A stretch of DNA of 64,000 bases from Geobacter sp. AOG2 (GTDB lineage Bacteria > Desulfobacterota > Desulfuromonadia > Geobacterales > Pseudopelobacteraceae): the NCBI RefSeq assembly GCF_019972295.1, contig NZ_BLJA01000001.1, forward strand, positions 2,856,158 through 2,920,157, written 5' to 3'. The translations under genes and the position numbers were made by a program. Below are positions 16,512 through 24,625 of this stretch, piece after piece. The notes under the pieces were generated by a model. It searched no databases. It saw only the letters and a program-made list of their open reading frames with translations, and was not told the origin of the DNA. Within the stretch, counting starts at the first letter, position 1. Each line of letters opens with the position of its first letter.

Positions 16512-17636
16512 ATGAATTATCGGACCTACAGAAACGCCACAATTATCGCGATCTTTGCCGTGAGCTTGATTGCGCCACTTGCTGCCACGGTCTTTAAATT
16601 GGATCGTTCGCCGGCTCTCCAGGAAAACAGGGAGCATGCCAAATTCCCCGTCGTGTCATTTGAAAAAGCGGCCTTGAAAAGGTTTCCCCATGATTTCTAT
16701 AACTATTTCAAGGACAATTTCGGTTTCAGAGATGTTTTTATCAGATTGAATTTTCTCATCCGGCGGAGGCTTTTGCGGGAAACTGAATTCAACGAGGTGC
16801 TTTTCGGAGAAAATGGATGGCTCTTTTTTCTTGGAGAACATGAGATGGATGATGCCCGTGGTATTACGCATTATAGCGATGATACCCTGGCAATGTGGAC
16901 CGCTTCACTTGAGCGTAAACGGCAGTGGCTCGCTGCACGGGGCATACGATATCTTTTTGTCATTGCCCCAAACAAGGAAACAATTTATGGCGAGAACCTG
17001 CCTTCTTATTACAGAAGCGTGGCTATAACCGGACTCGATGAATTTGTCGATTACGTTGGAACTCACTCCAGAGTTGAAATGCTTGATTTGAGACCGGCAC
17101 TGCTCGCGGCAAAGAAGAATGAGCGACTTTACAAGAAGACCGATACTCACTGGAACAGGTATGGCGCTTTCCTTGCGTATCAGGAGATAGTCAAAGCCAT
17201 GTCCAGAGGTGTTTCATCCAAACCTGCATCTGCCCTGTCCGATTTCACAATTGAGAAGAGATACGAAAAAGGCGGTGATTTGGCTCTTCTGGTAGGGGGC
17301 TCGGAATTTATCACGGAAGAGGAAATAAACCTGATCCCCCATAAAAAACGTCTGGCGTGCAGGGTTGAAATGAATACCGGTGATCCGAGGACCTATGCAA
17401 TGCGTCAGGAGAACAAAAAACTACCTAAAGCAATCGTTTTCAGGGATTCTTTCTTTGATGAAATTATTCCCTATATTTCGGAGCATTTCCAGCACGTCCA
17501 GTACTATCGAAAGCATTGGGATCAATCGGTGCCGATAGCCTCCATTGTTGCGGAGGTTCGTCCGGATATCGTCATAGAGGAGTTCGCGGAGCGTCGCATC
17601 AAGATGGATATGGGCAGCTTTTCGCCGCCGGACTGA
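16512..17636 (+). CDS. AlgJ/AlgX-like SGNH polymer O-acetyltransferase
   Basis: The 374-aa protein has an N-terminal membrane anchor (about residues 8-28) and an AlgX/AlgJ SGNH-hydrolase-like domain: DNFGFRDVFIRL, GENGWLFFLGEHEMDD and the catalytic D-x-H motif in KKTDTHWNRYGAFLAY; the late motif FRDSFFDEIIPY carries the likely nucleophilic serine. Such proteins take acyl groups delivered by an MBOAT protein and place them on exopolysaccharide. The gene starts four bases after the MBOAT stop, forming an operon. The start at 16512 is preferred over an in-frame start at 16464 inside the MBOAT gene. Confidence 0.88.
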   Translation: MNYRTYRNATIIAIFAVSLIAPLAATVFKLDRSPALQENREHAKFPVVSFEKAALKRFPHDFYNYFKDNFGFRDVFIRLNFLIRRRLLRETEFNEVLFGENGWLFFLGEHEMDDARGITHYSDDTLAMWTASLERKRQWLAARGIRYLFVIAPNKETIYGENLPSYYRSVAITGLDEFVDYVGTHSRVEMLDLRPALLAAKKNERLYKKTDTHWNRYGAFLAYQEIVKAMSRGVSSKPASALSDFTIEKRYEKGGDLALLVGGSEFITEEEINLIPHKKRLACRVEMNTGDPRTYAMRQENKKLPKAIVFRDSFFDEIIPYISEHFQHVQYYRKHWDQSVPIASIVAEVRPDIVIEEFAERRIKMDMGSFSPPD

Positions 17637-17652
17637 AGACAAGGGCACAGCC

Positions 17653-17889
17653 CTATTCGGCGCGTTTGGTCTCCACAGCCTTCAGCAGGTCACCGATGTT
17701 TTTCAAGGATAACACCTCCCTCTGTTTGAAACGGATCTTGAACCGTGCCTCCACCGCCACGATGAGGTTGATATGGGAGAGGGAATCCCACCCTTCGATA
17801 TCGTTGGCGGTCATTTCCGGCGCTATCTGGATCGTATCGTCATCGAATACCATCCTGAAAACCTCATTCAGAGATTCCTTCGTTGTCAT
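17653..17889 (-). CDS. Acyl carrier protein
   Basis: The 78-aa protein is a stand-alone carrier protein with the phosphopantetheine motif GWDSLSHINLI; the serine is the attachment site. It is convergent with the O-acyltransferase pair, 16 bp from its 3' end, and shares the same putative island. It probably feeds acyl groups to the MBOAT protein or to a nearby biosynthetic step, but the activating ligase expected for a Dlt-like pathway is absent. The start follows GGGGAGTTATGCC. Confidence 0.88.
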   Translation of the reverse strand: MTTKESLNEVFRMVFDDDTIQIAPEMTANDIEGWDSLSHINLIVAVEARFKIRFKQREVLSLKNIGDLLKAVETKRAE

Positions 17890-18036
17890 GGCATAACTCC
17901 CCTTGTCGGCCGCAGGCCAACAGATTCTGCTGTTATGTGCGCTATAGGATGCGTAGAGGGCCAAACCTTGTTTTTTCAGTGAATTTCGGGTAGGGTGGCG
18001 ATCAGATTCCGCCGGAGACGGACCGGGGAGTTGCGG

Positions 18037-18120
18037 GCTCCCGAAGCAGGTGCGCCACCCGCGCGGTGTTGTCTTCCGGAGTACGGTTAACTATCCATTT
18101 TAGTTCCCGCTTGTCAAGCG
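18037..18120 (-). pseudogene. Broken duplicate of the tRNA-Pro 5' half and upstream flank
   Basis: Positions 18037-18055 are identical to 14442-14460 (anticodon and D-arm side of tRNA-Pro). Positions 18108-18120 (CGCTTGTCAAGCG) are identical to 14513-14525. The spacing between the blocks is 71 nt in both copies, and the intervening sequence aligns with many substitutions. No 3' half of the tRNA is present, so it is not functional. Confidence 0.7.
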
Positions 18121-18145
18121 TCAGGAACCTTGGGAGGCTCAGGTA

Positions 18146-19063
18146 ATGGCTGGAGACGACATCAAACAGCAGATCAGGGAACTTCTCGCGGCGCATAATG
18201 CCGTGCTGCTGGCCCACAACTATATGCGCGACGAGGTGCAGGAGATCGCCGACATTACCGGTGACTCCCTGGCCCTGTCCATGGAGGCGGCCAAGACCGA
18301 GGCCGATGTGATCGTCTTCTGCGGCGTGCACTTCATGGCCGAATCGGCCGCCATCCTGTCGCCTGAAAAAAAGGTGCTGCTGCCGCGACCCGATGCGGGC
18401 TGCCCCATGGCCGACATGGTCACGGTGGAGGAGTTGGAGGCGCTAAAAGAGAAACACCCCGGCGTGCCGGTGGTGACCTACGTCAACTCCTCGGCTGAGA
18501 TCAAGGCCCATTCCGATATCTGTTGCACCTCGGCCAACGCACTCAAGGTGGTCAGATCGCTGAAGGAGGATGAACTGATCTTTGTGCCGGACCGGAATCT
18601 GGGGCGCTGGGTGGCCCGATTCGTCCCGGAGAAACGCTTCGTATTCTGGGAGGGGTTCTGCCCGACCCACGAGCGCATGACCGTGGCGGCGGTCATGCAG
18701 AAAAAGAGCGAGCATCCCGACGCCCTGTTCATCTGCCACCCGGAAAGCGCACCCGAGGTCTCGGCCCTGGCGGATCATGTCTGTTCCACCAGCGGCATGT
18801 ACGACTACTGTCGCGCCAGCTCGGCCAAAAGGTTCATCATCGGTACCGAGGCCGGTATCCTCTACAAGCTGCGGCTGGAGAACCCCGGCAAGGAGTTCAT
18901 CCTGGCCTCGCCGGCCCTGATCTGCCCCAACATGAAGCTGACCTCCCTGGAGGACGTGCTCTACTCCCTCCAGACCATGTCGCCGGTAGTCACGGTTACC
19001 GAGGAGGTCCGCGTCAGGGCCAGACAGGCCCTGGACAGGATGCTGGCCGTGCCGCGGGATTAG
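18146..19063 (+). CDS. nadA: Quinolinate synthase A
   Basis: The 305-aa protein matches NadA in length. It has the early [14 protein letters not shown] and [14 protein letters not shown] motifs and three conserved cysteine sites for the oxygen-sensitive [4Fe-4S] cluster ([27 protein letters not shown]). NadA condenses iminoaspartate with dihydroxyacetone phosphate to quinolinate in NAD synthesis. The start follows GGGAGGCTCAGGTA. nadB and nadC are not in the window. Confidence 0.97.
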   Translation: MAGDDIKQQIRELLAAHNAVLLAHNYMRDEVQEIADITGDSLALSMEAAKTEADVIVFCGVHFMAESAAILSPEKKVLLPRPDAGCPMADMVTVEELEALKEKHPGVPVVTYVNSSAEIKAHSDICCTSANALKVVRSLKEDELIFVPDRNLGRWVARFVPEKRFVFWEGFCPTHERMTVAAVMQKKSEHPDALFICHPESAPEVSALADHVCSTSGMYDYCRASSAKRFIIGTEAGILYKLRLENPGKEFILASPALICPNMKLTSLEDVLYSLQTMSPVVTVTEEVRVRARQALDRMLAVPRD

Positions 19064-19090
19064 CCGCTGTATTCAATCCCTGCCCACGAG

Positions 19091-19972
19091 TCAGGAGCCG
19101 ATTTTTTCTATCAGATGGCGGGTATGTAGCGGCAGCTCATTGAAGTTCCTCATGCAGACCATCAACCGGCGGCACGCCCAAGGGTCGGTGAGCCGTGCAA
19201 AATCAATTGCGAGCGTCTTGCTGCACCTGAGCGCGGACGTTTCCGAAATGACGCCGATGCCGGCGTTTTTTTCCACCAGTCGGCAGATGGAATCGAAGTC
19301 GTGGACGCGAATACGGTAATCGAGCCGGGCTCCCTGGCGCTCCGCTTGGCCGTCGAGATGGTCTTGGAGGGCGCTGCCTTTCATGAGCCCGACAAAGGGG
19401 TTATCAAGCAGGTTGCTGAACGACACTTCACGCTGGGCGGCCAATGGATGCCGTCGAGGAACGGCAACCACCAGTTGATCGATACGAAAGGGGCGCGTCT
19501 CAAGAAGACCGTGATCAACGGAGTCGGCGACTATGCCCACATCTGCCTTGCCCGCCGTGATTAACGCAACGATCTCCGTGCTTGCATGTTCATGCAGGTC
19601 AATAGTTACCGAGGGGTGCTGGGCGAGGAACGCCCCGAGGTCATCGGGCAGGAATTCGGTCAGGGCCGCAGTATTGCACAAAAGCCGTATCTGAGCTTTG
19701 AGCCCGCGGGCGTAATCACCGAGCGCCCCACGCATGTCCGACACCTGGCGTAAAACCGTCCTGGCATGGTCCGCAAGCGTCCAGCCCGCCGCGGTCGGCT
19801 GCACGCCCCGCCGGCCACGCTCCAACAGCGGCACTCCCAACTCCTCCTCCATCCCGCGTACGCGGGCACTGGCGGATGCCAGCGCCATGTAGGACCGTTC
19901 GGCGCCACCCGTTATGCTGCCGGTTTCAAGTACATTCAGGAAAAGCCTCAGATCCGTAAGATCAAAACGCAT
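19091..19972 (-). CDS. LysR-family transcriptional regulator
   Basis: The 293-aa protein has an N-terminal winged HTH (residues 1-60, DLRLFLNVLETGSITGGAE, ARVRGMEEELGVPLLERGRRG) and a LysR substrate-binding domain. The HTH is slightly divergent (SYMALASASARVR in the recognition region). It is transcribed divergently from the TSUP exporter gene, with 99 bp between the starts, the usual arrangement for a regulator of its neighbour. The inducer is unknown. Confidence 0.92.
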   Translation of the reverse strand: MRFDLTDLRLFLNVLETGSITGGAERSYMALASASARVRGMEEELGVPLLERGRRGVQPTAAGWTLADHARTVLRQVSDMRGALGDYARGLKAQIRLLCNTAALTEFLPDDLGAFLAQHPSVTIDLHEHASTEIVALITAGKADVGIVADSVDHGLLETRPFRIDQLVVAVPRRHPLAAQREVSFSNLLDNPFVGLMKGSALQDHLDGQAERQGARLDYRIRVHDFDSICRLVEKNAGIGVISETSALRCSKTLAIDFARLTDPWACRRLMVCMRNFNELPLHTRHLIEKIGS

Positions 19973-20071
19973 GGGATCGCCTCTTCTGCAACACAAGCCT
20001 TCGTTTTACACGTATCCACACTCAGAATATTCCACATTGACCGTATCGACAAGCTGAAAGATACTGAAGCC

Positions 20072-20821
20072 GTGGAAAACAATGTCCTTATATTCTGTGC
20101 GGGTCTGGTAGCGGGCGCAATGAATTCCATTGCGGGAGGCGGGTCGTTCGTTACATTTCCGGCATTGGTCTTTTTGGGTATGCCTTCGGTTTCTGCGAAT
20201 GCCACCAGCACGGTTGCCCTGTTTCCGGGCAGCCTCGCCGGTGCTTGGGCCTATCGTGGGGAATGTGGGACGTTCACAGGCGCATCGCTGAAAGCGATGA
20301 TTGGGGCAAGCCTGGCGGGAGGGGCGGCAGGAGCCCTGCTTCTGTACACGACCCCGACAACCATCTTCGACAAGTTGATCCCTTGGTTGCTGGTGATGGG
20401 CACCCTGGCATTCTCCCTGGGCCCAAAGGTCGGTCTCATTGTGCGCCGGAGAGTCGCTATCGGCCCTGGGGCGCTTCTGGTGGGGCAAGTCGTGTTGGCT
20501 GTGTATGGAGGTTATTTCGGCGGCGCGGTCGGTATCATGATGATGGCCGTCTGGAGCCTGTTCGGGATTACGGACATCAGATCGATGAACGCAGCCAAAA
20601 CGTTGTTGGTGGGGGTAACCAATTTTGCGGCCGTACTATGCTTTGCCGCAACCGGGTTGGTCTGGTGGGGGCAGTCCTGCATCATGCTCGTCGGGGCTGT
20701 GATCGGCGGTTACGGCGGTGCGCATTATGCCCGGCGTATCAGCCCCCATCACCTGAGAATCGGCATTACCCTGTTGAATGTGGTTATAACCGCCCTCTTC
20801 CTGATGCGAAGTATTGCCTGA
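20072..20821 (+). CDS. TSUP-family (TauE/SafE-like) membrane transporter
   Basis: The 249-aa protein has about eight hydrophobic helices and the two half-repeats of the family: MNSIAGGGSFVTFPALVFLG near the N-terminus and GGYFGGAVGIMMMAVWSLFG in the second half. TSUP proteins export or import small organic or sulfur anions such as sulfite, sulfoacetate and taurine-derived compounds. The GTG at 20072 gives the standard N-terminus; upstream in-frame codons back to 19766 overlap the divergent regulator gene. The likely regulator is the adjacent LysR protein. Confidence 0.87.
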   Translation: MENNVLIFCAGLVAGAMNSIAGGGSFVTFPALVFLGMPSVSANATSTVALFPGSLAGAWAYRGECGTFTGASLKAMIGASLAGGAAGALLLYTTPTTIFDKLIPWLLVMGTLAFSLGPKVGLIVRRRVAIGPGALLVGQVVLAVYGGYFGGAVGIMMMAVWSLFGITDIRSMNAAKTLLVGVTNFAAVLCFAATGLVWWGQSCIMLVGAVIGGYGGAHYARRISPHHLRIGITLLNVVITALFLMRSIA

Positions 20822-20860
20822 GTTCGGCGGTGCGCCGCCGGGCAACAGAGGTGGGAGTAC

Positions 20861-21637
20861 TTACATCAGAATCCGAGTCAGGAAGTAATCCGCCACCAGG
20901 ATCAGCATGAAGGAGAGCACCACCGAACGGGTGGTGGAGACGCCGATCCCCCGTGCGCCGCCGGAGGTGTTGAATCCCACGTAACAACAGATGACGGCGA
21001 TGATGCCGCCGAAGACAAAGGATTTGATCAGCCCGGCGGTGATCTCCCTGAATTTGAGCGCCAGGCGCAGGGAATCGGTGTAGGTGGCGTAGGAGATGAA
21101 CAGCTTCGGGTGCAGGTGGCTGATGATGGCGCCGCCGAGCATGCCGACGCAGTCGGCGTAGATCGTCAGGGTCGGGACGCAGATCAGGGCCGCGATCAGG
21201 CGCGGCATGGCCAGGTAGCGTACCGGGTCGATGTCCAGGGTCGTGAGGGCGTCGATCTCCTCGTAGACCTTCATGACGCCGATCTCGGCCGCCATGGCGC
21301 TGCCCGCCCGCCCCGCCACCAGAAAGCTGACCATGACCGGTCCCATCTCCCGCACCATGGAGAGGCCGACGATGCTGCCGACGATATCCTGGGTACCGTA
21401 CTTGGAGAGCTCCACTCCGGTTTGCAGCGCCAGGACCATGCCCACGAAAAAGGCCATCACCGAGGCAACCGGCAGGGTCTCATAGCCGATGATGGCCATC
21501 TGGGTCAGGATGGAAGGCATGTTGTGCGGCGCCTCGCGGAAGGAAAAGATGGTCCGCTTGAGCAGGATCAGCACCTCGCCGACGATGCCGAACGAGTAGA
21601 TCAGTTGCTTGCCGATGAATTCGAGAAATTTGGTCAT
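20861..21637 (-). CDS. mlaE: MlaE-family ABC transporter permease
   Basis: The 258-aa protein has five to six membrane helices and the MlaE signature (VASVMAFFVGMVLALQTG, VGLSMVREMGPVMVSFLVAGRAGSAMAAEIG, KVYEEIDAL). In other bacteria MlaE works with the MlaF ATPase and the Mce protein MlaD in phospholipid transport between membranes. Neither lies next to it here. The only Mce protein in the window is at 4445-5494. Confidence 0.93.
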   Translation of the reverse strand: MTKFLEFIGKQLIYSFGIVGEVLILLKRTIFSFREAPHNMPSILTQMAIIGYETLPVASVMAFFVGMVLALQTGVELSKYGTQDIVGSIVGLSMVREMGPVMVSFLVAGRAGSAMAAEIGVMKVYEEIDALTTLDIDPVRYLAMPRLIAALICVPTLTIYADCVGMLGGAIISHLHPKLFISYATYTDSLRLALKFREITAGLIKSFVFGGIIAVICCYVGFNTSGGARGIGVSTTRSVVLSFMLILVADYFLTRILM

Positions 21638-21697
21638 GGTTTGTCCTGAAAAGGCCTTCTCCCGCGCAACACGGGTGTTTCATGGTTTCCGATGTAA

Positions 21698-23152
21698 TTA
21701 TATCCCGAACGGCATCCAGAAGATACTCAGGGATGTCTTCCCTTTGTCCGTGGCATAACCGAACAGCCCCTTCAGCAGTTTGCATTCGCTTCCGTCCCTG
21801 GTGGCGCGGTACGAAACCAGGGGCGAAAGTTCCCAGGCGCTCTCGTTGCCCCGTTTTTCCCGCCAGAAGAGGTTCCAGAGGATTGACGTTGCTCCATTGC
21901 CCTGACCGTCCCAGGTGCTGATGAAGATCCTCCAGAGCGGCGCAAGGTTACGTTCGACCCCGTCGTTCCAGATGACCGGTTCCACCAGGGCGGGCATGGA
22001 GAGGGTCCGCTGGCCGTTCTCGTCACGCTTCCATGCGTAGAGCGGCCAGAAGGCGCTCTGGGCGCGGTCCCTGCCCGCCTTGGGCCAGGATTCGTCCGAG
22101 CGATGGAACAGGAAATAGAACAGGCTGGTCTTCTCCTGGCGAAAGAGGGGAGAATCGATGGTTGTCTTGCGGTAGATCGGCCACATGATCCAGTGGCTGC
22201 CCCCCTCCTTTGTCTTCGTTTCGGCATAGAAGGGGAGGTAGCGGTCGGTGCTCGAATCCGCGCTCCGGGCCGTCATCCAGAACGGCCAGAGGTAGTCCCG
22301 CTCCACGGCCGTCCCCGTGCCGTCCCGCACCACGCCACACAGGGGCCAGAGGATGTGGGTCGAACTCTGCCGCGGCGATTCGGACGAGGTGTAGAATGGC
22401 CACAGGTAGAGGTTCCTGGTCGGGTTGTTCGTGTCCAGGCCAAGGTTCTCGTCGCCGTAGATGGGCCAGAGCGCAAAACGTTTCTCGTAGACCCCTTCCT
22501 TGTGCGATTGCCCGTACAGCGGCCAGAAGGCAAAGCCGCTCTCCTTTTCGCCCGATATGCTGTTGAAGATCGGGTAGAGCCAGTTGGTGGAGGTGGTACC
22601 CTTTTTTACCGTGCGGCCGTAGATCGGGAACAGGGTAAAATGGTACTCGTCGCGCCAGAAGCGCTCGTAGATGTCGCCGTACAGGGGGAAGACGGAGGTA
22701 TAGGGGCCGTATTTGTCCGAGCTGCCGCTGATGTAAAAGGGGAAGAGCATGCTGTTGTGCCGCTCTTCGACCGTGCCGATGTTTTCTGCATGTTTTTGGA
22801 ACAGGAGCAGCACTTGGGTATCGGAACCATTTTCGTCGCTGTTGGTGGAGGCAAGGGGGTAGAGGATGTCGCTTTCGTCGCCCGCCGGGGTCGATTGGGT
22901 GAAAAAGAGCGGCCTGAGGGCGGTTTTGGTCATGTGGCCATTGTGCTCGCGTTTGAAGAGCGGTCCCAGGATGGAAAGGTTGCTGTAGCCGGTGCCCGGG
23001 CTGGAGCGATAATCGAAGAGCGGCCAGAGGGTGACGATGCCCCCCCGTTGTTCCTGAGGAGGCGGGTCTGCGGGTCCCGCATGGTCCTCCCCATGGGCGA
23101 GGGCGGCGCTTACGAGCAGGATCGCAAGGCAATGTACAAACGTTTTTTTCAT
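21698..23152 (-). CDS. Secreted WPLYG-repeat protein of unknown function
   Basis: The 484-aa protein has a signal peptide (MKKTFVHCLAILLVSAALAHG). The rest contains at least a dozen copies of an aromatic motif of the form (L/F)(W/F)P(L/I/F)(Y/F)G, such as TLWPLFDYRS, FPLYGDI, LFPIYGR, FWPLYGQ, LWPIYGD, LWPFYTS, MWPIYRK, FWPLYAW and FWMPFGI. They are spaced about 25-45 residues apart and separated by charged hairpin-like stretches. The pattern suggests an outer-membrane beta-barrel or a beta-sheet repeat. I do not recognise a named family. The start follows GGGAG at the right distance. It lies behind mlaE's start on the same strand, with 61 bp between. Confidence 0.72.
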   Translation of the reverse strand: MKKTFVHCLAILLVSAALAHGEDHAGPADPPPQEQRGGIVTLWPLFDYRSSPGTGYSNLSILGPLFKREHNGHMTKTALRPLFFTQSTPAGDESDILYPLASTNSDENGSDTQVLLLFQKHAENIGTVEERHNSMLFPFYISGSSDKYGPYTSVFPLYGDIYERFWRDEYHFTLFPIYGRTVKKGTTSTNWLYPIFNSISGEKESGFAFWPLYGQSHKEGVYEKRFALWPIYGDENLGLDTNNPTRNLYLWPFYTSSESPRQSSTHILWPLCGVVRDGTGTAVERDYLWPFWMTARSADSSTDRYLPFYAETKTKEGGSHWIMWPIYRKTTIDSPLFRQEKTSLFYFLFHRSDESWPKAGRDRAQSAFWPLYAWKRDENGQRTLSMPALVEPVIWNDGVERNLAPLWRIFISTWDGQGNGATSILWNLFWREKRGNESAWELSPLVSYRATRDGSECKLLKGLFGYATDKGKTSLSIFWMPFGI

Positions 23153-23379
23153 CAATACTCCCGAGGAGATGTCAACAATGGGGCATTATTCCTTATCGCA
23201 CCTGGAGAGTCAACCGCGAAAGGTGGGTGTCGGTCGGCGCCGGGGCGGTCAGTTGCGGGGCCGCGGCACTGAACTGGGCGCACGAGGCACGGGGCGCTTT
23301 TACAAAAGTATTACAAACACCCAATCTGATCCCCTGTATGATAAGCGTCAGGATGTTTGAGTCTCGGTGGAGGAGAGTT

Positions 23380-24483
23380 ATGGCGCAGTCTTTGACGATA
23401 GGGAAGTACACCGTCCCGTATCCGGTTATCCAGGGTGGCATGGGAGTCCGCATCTCCGCCGGCCGTCTGGCCGGCAGCGTGGCCAAGTGCGGTGGCGTGG
23501 GGTTGGTTGCGGCGGCCGGTATCGGCCTTAACAGCGGCTTCTACAACGGCAGAAACTACTTCCAGGCCGATGCGGAGGGCTTCAAGGCCGAGATTCGCAA
23601 GGCTTATGAGATTGCGCCGGATGGCGTCATCGGAGTCAACGTCATGGTGGCGTTGTCTGATTTTGAACAACTGGTCAAGGCCGCCGTGGAAGCGGGCGCC
23701 AAGGTGATCGTTTGCGGAGCCGGCCTCCCCATGGGCCTGCCGGAGCTGACCGCCGACCACCCCGATGTGGCCCTGGTGCCGATCGTGTCGTCCCTGCGGG
23801 CGGCCCAGCTTATCGCCCGGAAATGGCTGAAGGCCTATAAACGCCTGCCGGATGCGGTGGTGGTGGAAGACCCGGATACCGCCGGCGGGCATCTGGGCGA
23901 AAAAATGGAGAATATCGGCACCGGCGAGTATGACCAGTATGCCACCGTGCGTCAGGTCAAGGCGTTCTTTCGCGATGAGTGCGGCGCCGAAGTTCCGGTG
24001 ATCGCGGCCGGCGGCGTATGGGACCGGGCCGACCTGGAGCATGCCTTGGCGGAAGGCGCCGACGGCGTGCAGATGGCCAGCCGTTTTGTCTGCACCGAAG
24101 AGTGCGATGCCGACGATGCCTTCAAGCAGGCCTACCTTCGCTGCTCGAAGGAGGATATCGGGCTGATCATGAGTCCCGCCGGCCTGCCTGGGCGAGCAAT
24201 CCTGAACAACGCGGAGAATATCCGCCGTTACGATGTGGACAACAGTACCCCCTGCCGCATGGGCTGCCTGAAGAAATGCTCCTACAAAGAGTCGGGCGAG
24301 CGTTTTTGCATCGTTTCCTCTCTGGATCGTGCCCAGCGGGGCGATGTGGATACCGGCCTGGTCTTCTGCGGCACTAATGCCTGGCGGGCCGACCGCATCA
24401 CCACGGTGCAGGAAATCTTCGACGAACTGTTCGGTGAGGCGCAAGTTACATCACAGGAAGAGGCGTTGCAGGAAGCAGCGTGA
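23380..24483 (+). CDS. NAD(P)H-dependent flavin oxidoreductase, nitronate monooxygenase-like
   Basis: The 367-aa TIM-barrel flavoprotein has the N-terminal motif YPVIQGGMGVRISAGRLA, the segment VVVEDPDTAGGHLGEK and the FMN-phosphate motif VIAAGGVWDRADLEHALAEGADGVQMASRFV. This fits the 2-nitropropane dioxygenase/FabK superfamily. A cysteine-rich C-terminal stretch (CRMGCLKKCSYKE) is characteristic of a subgroup in anaerobes. The substrate is uncertain: nitronate oxidation or an enoyl-thioester reduction. The ATG at 23380 follows GGAGGAGAGTT. Confidence 0.86.
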   Translation: MAQSLTIGKYTVPYPVIQGGMGVRISAGRLAGSVAKCGGVGLVAAAGIGLNSGFYNGRNYFQADAEGFKAEIRKAYEIAPDGVIGVNVMVALSDFEQLVKAAVEAGAKVIVCGAGLPMGLPELTADHPDVALVPIVSSLRAAQLIARKWLKAYKRLPDAVVVEDPDTAGGHLGEKMENIGTGEYDQYATVRQVKAFFRDECGAEVPVIAAGGVWDRADLEHALAEGADGVQMASRFVCTEECDADDAFKQAYLRCSKEDIGLIMSPAGLPGRAILNNAENIRRYDVDNSTPCRMGCLKKCSYKESGERFCIVSSLDRAQRGDVDTGLVFCGTNAWRADRITTVQEIFDELFGEAQVTSQEEALQEAA

Positions 24484-24514
24484 CGTCAGCCCGTTAAACG
24501 GGAATACGCACACG

Positions 24515-24552
24515 AAACGGCCCGCCGGGAGACATCCCGGCGGGCCGTTTTT
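24515..24552 (+). terminator. Strong rho-independent terminator
   Basis: AAACGGCCCGCCGGGA and TCCCGGCGGGCCGTTT form a perfect 16-bp stem with a 4-nt loop, followed by Ts. It separates the flavin oxidoreductase from the sahR operon. Confidence 0.92.
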
Positions 24553-24576
24553 GCTTGACCGCCATCCCGCACAATG

Positions 24577-24600
24577 TTATATCAATAAAACTTGATATAA
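24577..24600 (+). promoter_or_regulatory. Perfect SahR-type operator overlapping a -10 element
   Basis: TTATATCAA-N6-TTGATATAA is a perfect 9-bp inverted repeat. TATAAT (24596-24601) overlaps its right arm, so a bound repressor would block the promoter of the ArsR-methyltransferase gene starting at 24626. A further half-like ATATTGATAT lies at 24618-24627 over the start codon. ATATCAA-type palindromes are the reported target of SahR regulators of methionine metabolism (recalled). Confidence 0.75.
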
Positions 24601-24625
24601 TAAAATCGTTAATACAGATATTGAT

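Larger units (their letters stand above)
14442..18120. mobile_element. Candidate genomic island bounded by tRNA-Pro and a broken tRNA copy
   Basis: The left border is within the anticodon arm of tRNA-Pro. The right border is a colinear, partly decayed copy of the same tRNA 5' half and flank (14442-14525 versus 18037-18120; identical blocks at both ends with exactly the same 71-nt spacing). The interior genes (O-acyltransferase, AlgJ-like) are visibly AT-richer than their neighbours and have a different codon mix. No integrase is visible, so this would be a relic or a segment carried by a lost element. Confidence 0.45.
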
